A stretch of 14,626 nt of DNA, from the NCBI GenBank assembly GCA_950071955.1, contig CATMOC010000027.1, positions 1 to 14,626 of the forward strand, written 5' to 3'. Both the position numbers and the translations under genes were made by a program. The notes beneath the pieces were generated by a model. The model was not told the DNA's origin and ran no database searches. It worked only from the letters and a program-made list of their open reading frames with translations. This document shows, piece after piece, positions 1 through 6,079 of the stretch (position 1 is its first letter; each line of letters starts with the position of its first letter). The stretch is from an uncultured Mesorhizobium sp. GTDB taxonomy: Bacteria > Pseudomonadota > Alphaproteobacteria > Rhizobiales > Rhizobiaceae.

Positions 1-429
1 CGAGCGGTTCTGTTGGGGGTGGAGCTCGACGATGAGTGCGACAGCCGGGCCACTGAGCAGGCCGATCGCCACACCGTTCAGCAACCGCGCCGCCACGAGC
101 GCGGGCATGCCGGTCGCAGCGAGGTAGATGGCGGCCGATCCGATCATCAGGAGAAGTCCAGAGAGGATCAGCGGCTTTCGGCCGACCTGGTCGCCCAATC
201 TCCCGCCAAACAAGAGTCCGCCGGTGACGCCTATGGGATAGCAGGCGTAGATCAGTGTGATGGCACCGGTCGCCAGACCGAACTCCGCCTGCCAGATCGG
301 GTAAAGCGGCGTCGCGAGATGGCTTCCGAACAGGCCCAGCAGTAGAACGAACGCCGATGCGACGAACTGAAAACCGGGCGAGCGGCGGTTTCCGCCGGAC
401 GCGGCCGCATCCGTATCGATCGAGATCAT
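1..429 (-). CDS. MFS transporter, N-terminal part (runs off left edge)
   Basis: This is the first 143 codons of a major facilitator superfamily permease, an inner-membrane secondary transporter. The ATG at 429 is preceded by AGGAG with a 6-base spacer. A short polar N-terminus (residues 1-20) is followed by hydrophobic helices at about 22-40, 55-74, 87-105 and 109-134. The MFS motif A lies between helices 2 and 3 (GGRLGDQVGRKP, residues 75-86), and an RLLNG segment at 115-119 fits the start of helix 4. The frame stays open to base 1, so the remaining two thirds of a usual 400-450-residue protein are outside the window. It lies 110 bases downstream of the wrbA-like gene on the same strand and may be co-transcribed with it. 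The substrate is unknown; export of a toxic intermediate or uptake of the pathway substrate are both possible. Confidence 0.9.
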   Translation of the reverse strand, partial: MISIDTDAAASGGNRRSPGFQFVASAFVLLLGLFGSHLATPLYPIWQAEFGLATGAITLIYACYPIGVTGGLLFGGRLGDQVGRKPLILSGLLLMIGSAAIYLAATGMPALVAARLLNGVAIGLLSGPAVALIVELHPQQNRS

Positions 430-539
430 GATCCGCTCCTCATTCGATGCAAGCCGCGCCGGATACCGGCATCGGGAGCGTCTCCAGATACACCGGCAGC
501 GATGGCGTTCGGCGTCATCGGCTCGTGGTTCTGCCCGAC
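430..539 (-). other. wrbA-MFS spacer with GC stem-loop
   Basis: The 110-base spacer between the wrbA-like and MFS genes contains a perfect 5-bp inverted repeat, GCCGG-ATA-CCGGC, at 458-470. No T-tract follows on the minus strand, so it is not a clear intrinsic terminator. I see nothing else here except the MFS ribosome binding site. Confidence 0.3.
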
Positions 540-1157
540 CTACTTGCCGATCAGTTTCGCGCGGCCGACCGACAACACCTCGGCGTAGCGGGCTATGCGC
601 TTGCCGGCGTAGCGGGCGGCCGCCAGTGCCTCGGGCGACACGCCCTCCTTCGAAGCGGTGAAACTCACGCCGTACGGATTTCCGCCGGCCGCATAGATCG
701 AGGGATCGGTGTAACCGGACGGCACGATCACGGCGCCCCAGTGGCAGAAGACGTTGTTGAGCGCCACCAGGGTGGATTCCTGTCCGCCATGGACGTTGCC
801 GGCGCCCCCAAAGACGCTCACCGGCTTGTCGCGCAACTTGCCCTGCGACCAGAGGCTTCCAGTCTGGTCGAGGAACTGCTTGAGCTGCGCCGCCGGCAGG
901 CCGAAGCGGGTCGGGGTGCCGAAGACGTAGCCGTCCGCCCATTCGAGATCCGCCAGTTCGGCTTCGGGCACGTCCTTTGTCGATTCGAGGTGCTCCCGCC
1001 ATCCCGGGCGCGCGTCGATCGCCGCATCGGGAGCCAGTTCGCGTGCCTTGCGAACACGCGTTTCAGCACCCTCGGAAGCCGCACCCTCCTCGACCGCCCT
1101 TGCGACCGCGTAATTATGTCCGGTGCTGCTGTAGTAGATGATTGCGACTTTCGCCAA
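540..1157 (-). CDS. wrbA: WrbA-type NAD(P)H:quinone oxidoreductase (flavodoxin-like)
   Basis: This is a 205-residue flavodoxin-fold protein of the WrbA/NQO type; the family uses FMN and NAD(P)H to reduce quinones by two electrons. The N-terminus (AKVAIIYYSSTGHNYAVARA) carries the FMN-phosphate loop SSTGHNY. WrbA-typical segments follow: GTPTRFG near residues 86-92, a QTGSLW segment, FGGAGNVHGGQESTL, and a C-terminal AAARYAGKRIA helix. The length matches the family (about 200). I chose a TTG start at 1157 because homologues begin with AKV, and GGAG at 1166-1169 sits 8 bases upstream. The open frame runs further upstream to 1304, but that part is unlike any WrbA. It is divergent from the SnoaL-like gene at 1366, across an intergenic region carrying an inverted repeat. 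Detoxifying a quinone made by the pathway is an inference. Confidence 0.9.
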   Translation of the reverse strand: MAKVAIIYYSSTGHNYAVARAVEEGAASEGAETRVRKARELAPDAAIDARPGWREHLESTKDVPEAELADLEWADGYVFGTPTRFGLPAAQLKQFLDQTGSLWSQGKLRDKPVSVFGGAGNVHGGQESTLVALNNVFCHWGAVIVPSGYTDPSIYAAGGNPYGVSFTASKEGVSPEALAAARYAGKRIARYAEVLSVGRAKLIGK

Positions 1158-1247
1158 GGAAGAGTCTCCAGATTTCTCGACGCGGTCCCGGCAGGAGCGC
1201 CAGCCGCACGGTCTTGCACGCACCCTATGCCGGGGAATCCCCGCCAA

Positions 1248-1267
1248 TGCACCCTTCGGCGGGGACA
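1248..1267. promoter_or_regulatory. Putative operator, inverted repeat site 1 (divergent wrbA/SnoaL region)
   Basis: The plus strand reads TGCACCC-TTCGGC-GGGGACA. The right half matches the consensus half-site GGGGACA exactly and the left half matches TGTCCCC at 5 of 7 positions. The site lies in the 208-base divergent region between the wrbA-like start (1157) and the SnoaL-like start (1366), 90 and 98 bases from them. Close by are a perfect GGGGA-A-TCCCC palindrome (1232-1242) and a further GTCCCC at 1275-1280. No convincing -35/-10 pair was found in this region. Confidence 0.4.
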
Positions 1268-1365
1268 GACCATTTCCGTCCCCGATGATGTTCTGCGCCT
1301 CCAAGGGCGATGCCGCGGCTTTCCATGCCGCCGCGCGCCGTCGAACGTCCGGGAGGTTTTGTCCG

Positions 1366-1908
1366 ATGAGTTTGGATCTCGAGGCGCGGATGGAGGTGCT
1401 TCTTGTGAAGGAGCGCCTGCATGAGCTGGAGATGGCGTACTGCCGCGGGATCGACCGGCGCGATCCGGATCTGATCCGCTCGATCTACTTCGAGGATGCC
1501 ATCGAGGACCACGGCGAAGCCTGGCAGGGGACCGGCTACGAATGGGTAGACTACATCTTCAAGGACTACCTGCATCAGTTCGAGGTCACCGCGCACTACG
1601 TGATGAACGAGTGGTACAAGGTGGACGGAGACCGTGCGGAAGGAGAGACCCATCGCACCTCCTATCACCGCCGTCCGAACGGCGAGGAAGTGACCGCCGG
1701 TTCGCGGACCTTCAACCGCTACGAGAAGCGCGATGGCGTTTGGCGTATCTCCTACCGCGGTGTCACCCGCGACTGGATGAAGGAGACCAGGGCCGCGCTG
1801 CCGGATCCCGCTCAGCCCAGGCACATGATCCTGCGGCCGAGCCTGCCCGGGCCGCAGGATGTTTCCTATGGCGTGATCCCCATGTTCGCCCGCGGTGCGA
1901 TCGACTGA
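1366..1908 (+). CDS. SnoaL-like (NTF2 superfamily) protein, LinA-like active-site pair
   Basis: This 180-residue protein has the pattern of the SnoaL_4 branch of the NTF2-like superfamily: an N-terminal helix pair (residues 6-40), then a curved sheet. This fold includes dehydratases, dehydrochlorinases (LinA), scytalone dehydratase and non-catalytic subunits. Asp30 (GIDRRD) and His77 (VTAHYVMN) line up by eye with the LinA catalytic pair Asp25/His73, and the RYEKRDGVWRI segment matches a family hallmark. The tail after residue 150 is longer than in LinA. The ATG at 1366 has GGGAGG at 1351-1356. An open frame extends upstream to 1138, but that part overlaps the divergent promoter region and has no family similarity. 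It is the first gene of the plus-strand array, 81 bases before the SDR gene. A lyase or isomerase role is plausible; the substrate is unknown. Confidence 0.85.
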   Translation: MSLDLEARMEVLLVKERLHELEMAYCRGIDRRDPDLIRSIYFEDAIEDHGEAWQGTGYEWVDYIFKDYLHQFEVTAHYVMNEWYKVDGDRAEGETHRTSYHRRPNGEEVTAGSRTFNRYEKRDGVWRISYRGVTRDWMKETRAALPDPAQPRHMILRPSLPGPQDVSYGVIPMFARGAID

Positions 1909-1920
1909 CACGGCGCTGAA

Positions 1921-1941
1921 CTGTCCCACCACCGGGGACAG
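1921..1941. promoter_or_regulatory. Putative operator, inverted repeat site 2 (upstream of SDR gene)
   Basis: CTGTCCC (1921-1927) and GGGACAG (1935-1941) form a perfect 7-bp inverted repeat separated by ACCACCG. Read against the consensus TGTCCCC-N6-GGGGACA it has one base less between the half-sites. It lies in the 81-base gap after the SnoaL-like gene and ends 48 bases before the SDR start at 1990, so it could control an internal promoter. A short hairpin in the transcript is the alternative, but the same half-sites recur in other gaps. Confidence 0.45.
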
Positions 1942-1989
1942 ACGGCCGCTTCACCATCCGGAAAATCCCCCGAAACTCAGGAGTTCCGA

Positions 1990-2772
1990 ATGACCCCCGC
2001 CGAGACGCGAGACCGGAGAAGCCTTCCGCTGCCGGATCGGCTGTCGATGGTCGGCCGCCGGGTGCTCGTTACCGGCGCGGCCAGCGGAATGGGACAGTCG
2101 ACTGCGCTCATCATGGCCGAACTCGGCGCGGAGCTGGTGCTCGCCGACATCCAGGCCATGGCCGACACCGGCTCGATGCTGGACCAGCGGGGTGCCTCCT
2201 ACGAATGCATGCAGGGCGATCTTGCCGACGATCGCTTCGTCGATGCCCTCATCATGAAAGGTCCCTTCTTCTCGCTCGCGCATTGCGCGGCCATCTTCCG
2301 GCCGTCGCAGGACATGTCTCCGGTCGACGGCTTCGATCACCTCATGCACGTGAACGTGCGCGCGCCGTTCCGACTTGCCCAGGGCTGCATCGACGGGATG
2401 GCGAAGCAGGGCGAGGGCTATGTCGTGCTGGTCGGTTCCGCTGCCGGCCAGAACGGCGGCATCATGACCGACAACTCGGAGCGGTACTACGCCGAGTACG
2501 CGGCGTCGAAGGGCGCGCTTCACACACTGGTGAAATGGCTGGCGCGGCGCGCGGTTAAGTCGAACGTGATCGTCAACGGCATAGCGCCGGGGCTCGTCGT
2601 GACGCCGCTCAACAAGGGCATCGATTTCGATCCGAAGGTGATGTTCATGCCGCTCGGCCGGGCAGGCCGCGCCGACGAACTCGGATGGCCCATCGCCATG
2701 ATGTGCACGCCCGCCGCTTCCTTCATCGCCGGCGTCGTCCTCGACGTCAACGGAGGCTCCTACGTGCCGTGA
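1990..2772 (+). CDS. SDR-family NAD(P)-dependent dehydrogenase with enlarged catalytic loop
   Basis: This is a 260-residue short-chain dehydrogenase/reductase, a soluble alcohol/ketone oxidoreductase. The Rossmann loop TGAASGMG is at 28-35, and Asp53 at the end of beta-2 (VLADI) favours NAD(H). Asn122, Ser150, Tyr170 and Lys174 (YAASK) form the catalytic tetrad, followed by the NGIAPG segment at 196-201 and GGSYVP at the end. Two features are unusual: Ser150 and Tyr170 are 20 residues apart rather than the usual 12-13, and the NNAG motif reads HCAA (98-101). The ATG at 1990 has AGGAG at 1979-1983. About 18 residues precede the core, so an internal start at Met20 is conceivable, but the ribosome binding site supports 1990. 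It lies 122 bases upstream of the TRAP binding-protein gene. Confidence 0.92.
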   Translation: MTPAETRDRRSLPLPDRLSMVGRRVLVTGAASGMGQSTALIMAELGAELVLADIQAMADTGSMLDQRGASYECMQGDLADDRFVDALIMKGPFFSLAHCAAIFRPSQDMSPVDGFDHLMHVNVRAPFRLAQGCIDGMAKQGEGYVVLVGSAAGQNGGIMTDNSERYYAEYAASKGALHTLVKWLARRAVKSNVIVNGIAPGLVVTPLNKGIDFDPKVMFMPLGRAGRADELGWPIAMMCTPAASFIAGVVLDVNGGSYVP

Positions 2773-2894
2773 CGGCTGCCGTTGGGAAAAACCGAGCGCT
2801 TGCGTCGTCCGATGTCGCAACGACCGATCGCGGATCGGGAGGAACGGACCGAAGCCATCGCAAGAAAACTGCAACGAAACAGGGAGGAACTGAC

Positions 2895-3932
2895 ATGAAG
2901 ATCACCACCACGACGCTCATCGGCGCAGCCATCGCGTTCGCCGTCTCGACGGGTGCATCGGTTGCGCAGGAAGTCACGCTGAAATATTCCTCGTGGCTCC
3001 CGGTCACCCACTGGCTGAACGAACAGCAGTTCCAGCCCTGGTTCAAGAAGATCGAGGAAGTCACCGAAGGCCGGGTCAAGGTCGAGACGCTGCCGAAAAC
3101 CGTCGGCACCGCCAACAGCCAGTTCGATGTCATCAGCGACGGACTTGCCGACATCTCCTTCATCGTCACCAGCTATTCGCCCGGACGCTTCCCGCTGGCA
3201 GGGATGGGCGAATTGCCGCTGCTCGGCAGCAAGCCGTCGGAATCGGCGCTGATCTTCGAGACGATCTACCGCGAGAATTTCATGCAGGCGAACGAGTTCA
3301 AGGGCGTCGAGCTCCTGTCCATCTGGAACATCACCCCGAACCAGGTCTGGAACAGCCGCCAGCCCGTGACCAAGCTCGAGGACCTGGCGGGCATGAAGTT
3401 GCGCGCGCCGAACGACAACGTGACCCAGCTGCTCAAATCGCTCGGGGGCGTCCCCATCAACAAGCCGTCGTCGGAAGCCTACGAACTGCTATCGACGGGC
3501 GCGATCGACGGACAGATCACGCAGGCCGACACCATCGTCGCGCAGAACATGGTGCCGCTCACCAAGTATGGCACCGTCGTTCCGGGCGGCCTCACCAACG
3601 CGACGCTGGCGATCATCGCCAACCCGGATGCCTGGAACAGCATCTCGGAAAAGGATCGCAAGGCGATCGAGGAAATCACCACCTACAAGCTGAGCGACGA
3701 CGTCGGCACGGCCTATGAAGAACGTGAAACATCGGGAACGAAGGTCCTGAAAGACGCCGGCTACGAGATCATCACGGCCGACGAGGAATTCGTGAACAAC
3801 GTACGCGAAGCGGCGAAGCCGATCGAGGAAGCGTGGATCGCCGCTGCCAAGGAAAAGGGCATCGAGGATCCGGCGGCCGTCCTGGCGGAGTTCCGCGCCC
3901 GGGTCCAGGAAGCGGAAAAGGCCAGCAACTGA
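2895..3932 (+). CDS. dctP: TRAP transporter periplasmic solute-binding protein (DctP family)
   Basis: This 345-residue protein is the periplasmic binding component of a tripartite ATP-independent (TRAP) transporter, which uses an ion gradient and mostly takes up organic acids. A Sec signal peptide covers residues 1-24, with a predicted cut after ASVA (before Gln25). The mature protein shows DctP-family landmarks: the GLADISF region (83-89), LEDLAGMKLRAPN with Arg170 as the usual substrate-carboxylate-binding arginine, and SEAYELLSTGAIDGQ (193-207). Length is normal for the family. The ATG at 2895 has GGGAGG at 2882-2887 with a 7-base spacer. The partner permeases are not adjacent: a P450 gene lies between this gene and dctQ at 5516. 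The conserved arginine suggests a carboxylated ligand, consistent with a CYP199-like P450 next door. Confidence 0.95.
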   Translation: MKITTTTLIGAAIAFAVSTGASVAQEVTLKYSSWLPVTHWLNEQQFQPWFKKIEEVTEGRVKVETLPKTVGTANSQFDVISDGLADISFIVTSYSPGRFPLAGMGELPLLGSKPSESALIFETIYRENFMQANEFKGVELLSIWNITPNQVWNSRQPVTKLEDLAGMKLRAPNDNVTQLLKSLGGVPINKPSSEAYELLSTGAIDGQITQADTIVAQNMVPLTKYGTVVPGGLTNATLAIIANPDAWNSISEKDRKAIEEITTYKLSDDVGTAYEERETSGTKVLKDAGYEIITADEEFVNNVREAAKPIEEAWIAAAKEKGIEDPAAVLAEFRARVQEAEKASN

Positions 3933-3988
3933 TCCCCTTCGGGATCGGCAAGGACACACCGGACGACGCGCGGATTCCGATCCGTGCG
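3931..3988 (+). other. Two tandem stem-loops in the dctP-P450 gap
   Basis: The first hairpin is GATCCC (3931-3936), loop CTTC, GGGATC (3941-3946). It begins within the dctP stop codon and is extended by a C-G and a U-G pair to 8 bp. The second has a 9-bp stem, 3967-3975 with 3980-3988, containing one G-U pair and the loop TCCG. Neither is followed by a T-run. They are more likely to stabilise the 3' end of the binding-protein mRNA, or partly attenuate the downstream P450, than to be full terminators. This is inference from structure; transcript data would be needed. Confidence 0.45.
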
Positions 3989-4019
3989 TTCGACTTGCCC
4001 ACGATGAGAAAGGGAACAC

Positions 4020-5234
4020 ATGTCTGCCTCTTCGGAAGCCGCAGCGACGCTCGATCCCCCCGTCTTCGACTGGGATCCCTGGACGATCGAGAACCTCACG
4101 GACCCGTACCCGATGCATCATGCGATGCGGGAAACCGGTCCGATCGTGTGGCTGAGCAAGTATGACATGTATGCCGTGGCTCGCCACGAAGAATGTTCGA
4201 CCGTCCTGTCGGACAATTCGCGCTTCATGACAGGCGCCGGGACGAGCATGCAGGACATTCGAAAGCCCGGAAAATTCCGCATCCCTAGCCGGCTGCAGGA
4301 GGTCGATCCTCCCAAGCACACCCAGATAAGAGCGGTGGTGAACCGGGTCATGTCGCCGCTCGTGATCCGGAGGATGCGGGATTTCTTCGAAATCCAGGCG
4401 GCCAGTATGGCCGAGGAAGTTCTCGAGCGCGGCGAGATCGAGGCCGTCGAGGACCTCATTGAACCCTACGTCATCTCCGCGTTTCCCGCCGCGGTCGGGG
4501 TCAAGCTGGAGAGAAAGGCGGCACTTACGATCGCGGAGATGCGCTTCAACCAGAGCTGTCCGCACAACGAACTCTACCACAAGGCCATGGCAAAGGCCGA
4601 ACCCTACCTCGAATGGTACGACCGGGCCTGCGAACGCGACGCCGTCGTTCCCGACTCGATCGCGCATCTGCTGTTCCAGGCGGAGGACGCCGGAGAGCTC
4701 GAGGAAGGAGTGGCGTCGAACATCACGCGCAGCTTCGTGGGAGGCGGAGTCGATTCCACGATCAGCGCCATCGGTCACACGCTGCATCACCTGGCGCGCA
4801 ATCCCGATCAGTACGCACTGGTGAAGAGCGACCTGAAAAAGGTCCGGCCAGCATTCGAGGAAGGCATCCGCATGGACATGCCTTTCCAGTACACGTGGCG
4901 CACCACGATCCGGGACACGAACTTCGGCGACTACCGTCTGGCGGGCGACACCAAGGTGACCGTCCTGCTCGGATCCGCCAATCGCGATCCGCGCCGGTGG
5001 GACGATCCGGACCGGTACGACATTTCTCGTCAGACCGTCGGAAATTACCTCGGATTCGGTGTCGGCGATCACAAGTGCGTCGGACAGATGATCGCGCGCC
5101 TCGAAGCCGACGCGATCCTCACCGCCCTCATCTCACGCGCGGCGTCGATGGAACTGGCCGAGGAGCCGGTCTACCGGCCGGTGAACCAGATGCGGATGCT
5201 GGGTCGGCTGCCGCTGCGCTTTGCGCGCGGATGA
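4020..5234 (+). CDS. Cytochrome P450, CYP199-like
   Basis: This is a complete 404-residue soluble bacterial (class I) cytochrome P450 mono-oxygenase. Landmarks: helix C HxxxR (His100-Arg104), helix I GGGVDST with Asp245-Ser246, ExxR (Glu281-Arg284), the segment GSANRDPRRWDDPDRYDI (318-335), and the haem loop FGVGDHKCVG (346-355) with Cys353 as axial ligand. From memory, the 290-360 region and DPPKHT closely resemble CYP199A of Rhodopseudomonas palustris, which demethylates para-methoxybenzoates; that is a subfamily-level guess. The acid-alcohol pair is Asp-Ser rather than Asp-Thr. The B-C loop (TGAGTSMQD, 71-79) appears to lack an arginine present in CYP199A. The ATG at 4020 has AAGGGA just upstream. 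It sits between dctP and dctQ, which is unusual. No ferredoxin gene is nearby, but a ferredoxin reductase is encoded at 7545. Confidence 0.93.
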   Translation: MSASSEAAATLDPPVFDWDPWTIENLTDPYPMHHAMRETGPIVWLSKYDMYAVARHEECSTVLSDNSRFMTGAGTSMQDIRKPGKFRIPSRLQEVDPPKHTQIRAVVNRVMSPLVIRRMRDFFEIQAASMAEEVLERGEIEAVEDLIEPYVISAFPAAVGVKLERKAALTIAEMRFNQSCPHNELYHKAMAKAEPYLEWYDRACERDAVVPDSIAHLLFQAEDAGELEEGVASNITRSFVGGGVDSTISAIGHTLHHLARNPDQYALVKSDLKKVRPAFEEGIRMDMPFQYTWRTTIRDTNFGDYRLAGDTKVTVLLGSANRDPRRWDDPDRYDISRQTVGNYLGFGVGDHKCVGQMIARLEADAILTALISRAASMELAEEPVYRPVNQMRMLGRLPLRFARG

Positions 5235-5515
5235 AGCGCACCGGTCGTACGGCAGTCGCATGGGGCCCGTCCATTGCGACGGGGGAATTGAACCGTTCGC
5301 CGCGCGGCTTACCGGGCGGTTCATGCAGCGCTCGACAACCTGTCCCCGGCACTGGTGACATTCCCCGGTTCGTTGCTCGCTAAGCTAGATAGGTGGGCAA
5401 CCAACCAAGGCCGGCACGGCACGTTAGAACCGGCCGATCCAATCAGAGCCGACCGACCCGTCGTCCCCGCTCGACGTGCCCCAAGAAGGCCGCGTTCAAT
5501 TTTGGAGGAGCGATC
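5235..5515. other. 281-base P450-dctQ intergenic region with hairpins
   Basis: I see no gene here. After the P450 stop an inverted repeat GAACCG/CGGTTC (5290-5295 and 5317-5322) encloses a perfect GCCGCGCGGC palindrome (5299-5308). This could form a terminator-like structure, although no T-run follows. Next come the putative operator at 5341-5360 and an AT-richer patch, TAAGCTAGATAGG (5381-5393), that could hold a -10 element. A spaced inverted repeat GGCCGG/CCGGCC follows (5409-5414 and 5430-5435), and the region ends in GGAGG (5504-5508), the dctQ ribosome binding site. The length and content suggest a separate promoter for dctQM. Confidence 0.4.
5341..5360. promoter_or_regulatory. Putative operator, inverted repeat site 3 (upstream of dctQM)
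   Basis: The site reads TGTCCCC-GGCACT-GGTGACA: the left half matches the consensus exactly and the right half at 6 of 7 positions. It lies in the long gap between the P450 and dctQ, 155 bases before the dctQ start. The right half contains GTGACA, which resembles a -35 hexamer, but no -10 element sits at an ideal distance. Confidence 0.45.
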
Positions 5516-6076
5516 ATGTTCAACAGGATAGAAAAAGTGGTCGGCGTCATGGCGGCGGTCTTCCTGTTCGCGCTGATGATGGTCACCTTCATCGACGTGA
5601 TCGGCCGCAACGTCTTCGACAGGCCTCTGGTCGGCGCATCCGAAGTCACCGAGATCCTGCTCGTCTGCGTCGTCTTCCTGACGCTGCCGAGCGTCGCGTT
5701 CCGCCAAGCCCACATCGTCGTCGATCTCGCCGACGCGGTCAGCGGCCCCATTCTTCGCTCCGTCCAGAAGGTGCTGAGCGCGCTGTTGGGCGCCGCCTTC
5801 TTCGGCGGCATGAGCTGGCGTCTCTGGATCCTCGGCGAGAAGGTCGCCGGATACGCGGACACGACACCGTCCCTCGGAATCCCGCTGGCGCCATTCATCT
5901 TCGGCATGTCGATCCTTTCCGGGATAACGGGACTGATCTGCCTCACCTTCCTGTGGCGCCAGGACGCCACGACGGAGTCCCACGAACTTGCGGCCGCGAA
6001 ACGGCTCGCCGGCGAGGAAGAGGCCCGCCATCGATCGACCAGCGGCGCGCGCGCCTCGGCAACCATCGGAGACTAA
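5516..6076 (+). CDS. dctQ: TRAP transporter small permease (DctQ family)
   Basis: This 186-residue inner-membrane protein is the small, four-helix subunit of a TRAP transporter. Hydrophobic segments lie at about residues 9-29, 42-61, 84-105 and 124-146. The helix 1 segment FIDVIGRNVF (23-32) and the following loop with GASEVTE are typical of DctQ. The hydrophilic C-terminal tail (about residues 150-186, rich in Ala, Glu and Arg) is cytoplasmic by family topology. The ATG at 5516 has GGAGG at 5504-5508 with a 7-base spacer. The next gene, dctM, starts 3 bases after the stop codon, and its ribosome binding site lies inside this gene, so the two are translationally linked. The 281-base upstream gap suggests that dctQM may have its own promoter rather than relying on read-through from dctP and the P450. 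Confidence 0.94.
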   Translation: MFNRIEKVVGVMAAVFLFALMMVTFIDVIGRNVFDRPLVGASEVTEILLVCVVFLTLPSVAFRQAHIVVDLADAVSGPILRSVQKVLSALLGAAFFGGMSWRLWILGEKVAGYADTTPSLGIPLAPFIFGMSILSGITGLICLTFLWRQDATTESHELAAAKRLAGEEEARHRSTSGARASATIGD

Positions 6077-6079
6077 TCG

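Noticed and set aside
1158..1304. N-terminal extension of the WrbA-like protein to an ATG at 1304
   Set aside because: The extra 49 residues are Arg/Pro-rich, unlike WrbA, and cover the divergent regulatory region; the TTG at 1157 has a good ribosome binding site.
2685..2894. Upstream in-frame extension of the TRAP binding protein
   Set aside because: It overlaps the SDR gene and would bury the signal peptide; a strong ribosome binding site supports the start at 2895.
2773..2894. A sigma-54 promoter (GG-N10-GC) upstream of dctP
   Set aside because: The TTGGGA and TTGC words present are not at the required spacing.
3489..5072. Long open frame on the minus strand opposite the end of dctP and the P450
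   Set aside because: It is antisense to two well-recognised genes, has a composition typical of a shadow frame (rich in Arg, His, Gly, Val) and no recognisable domain.
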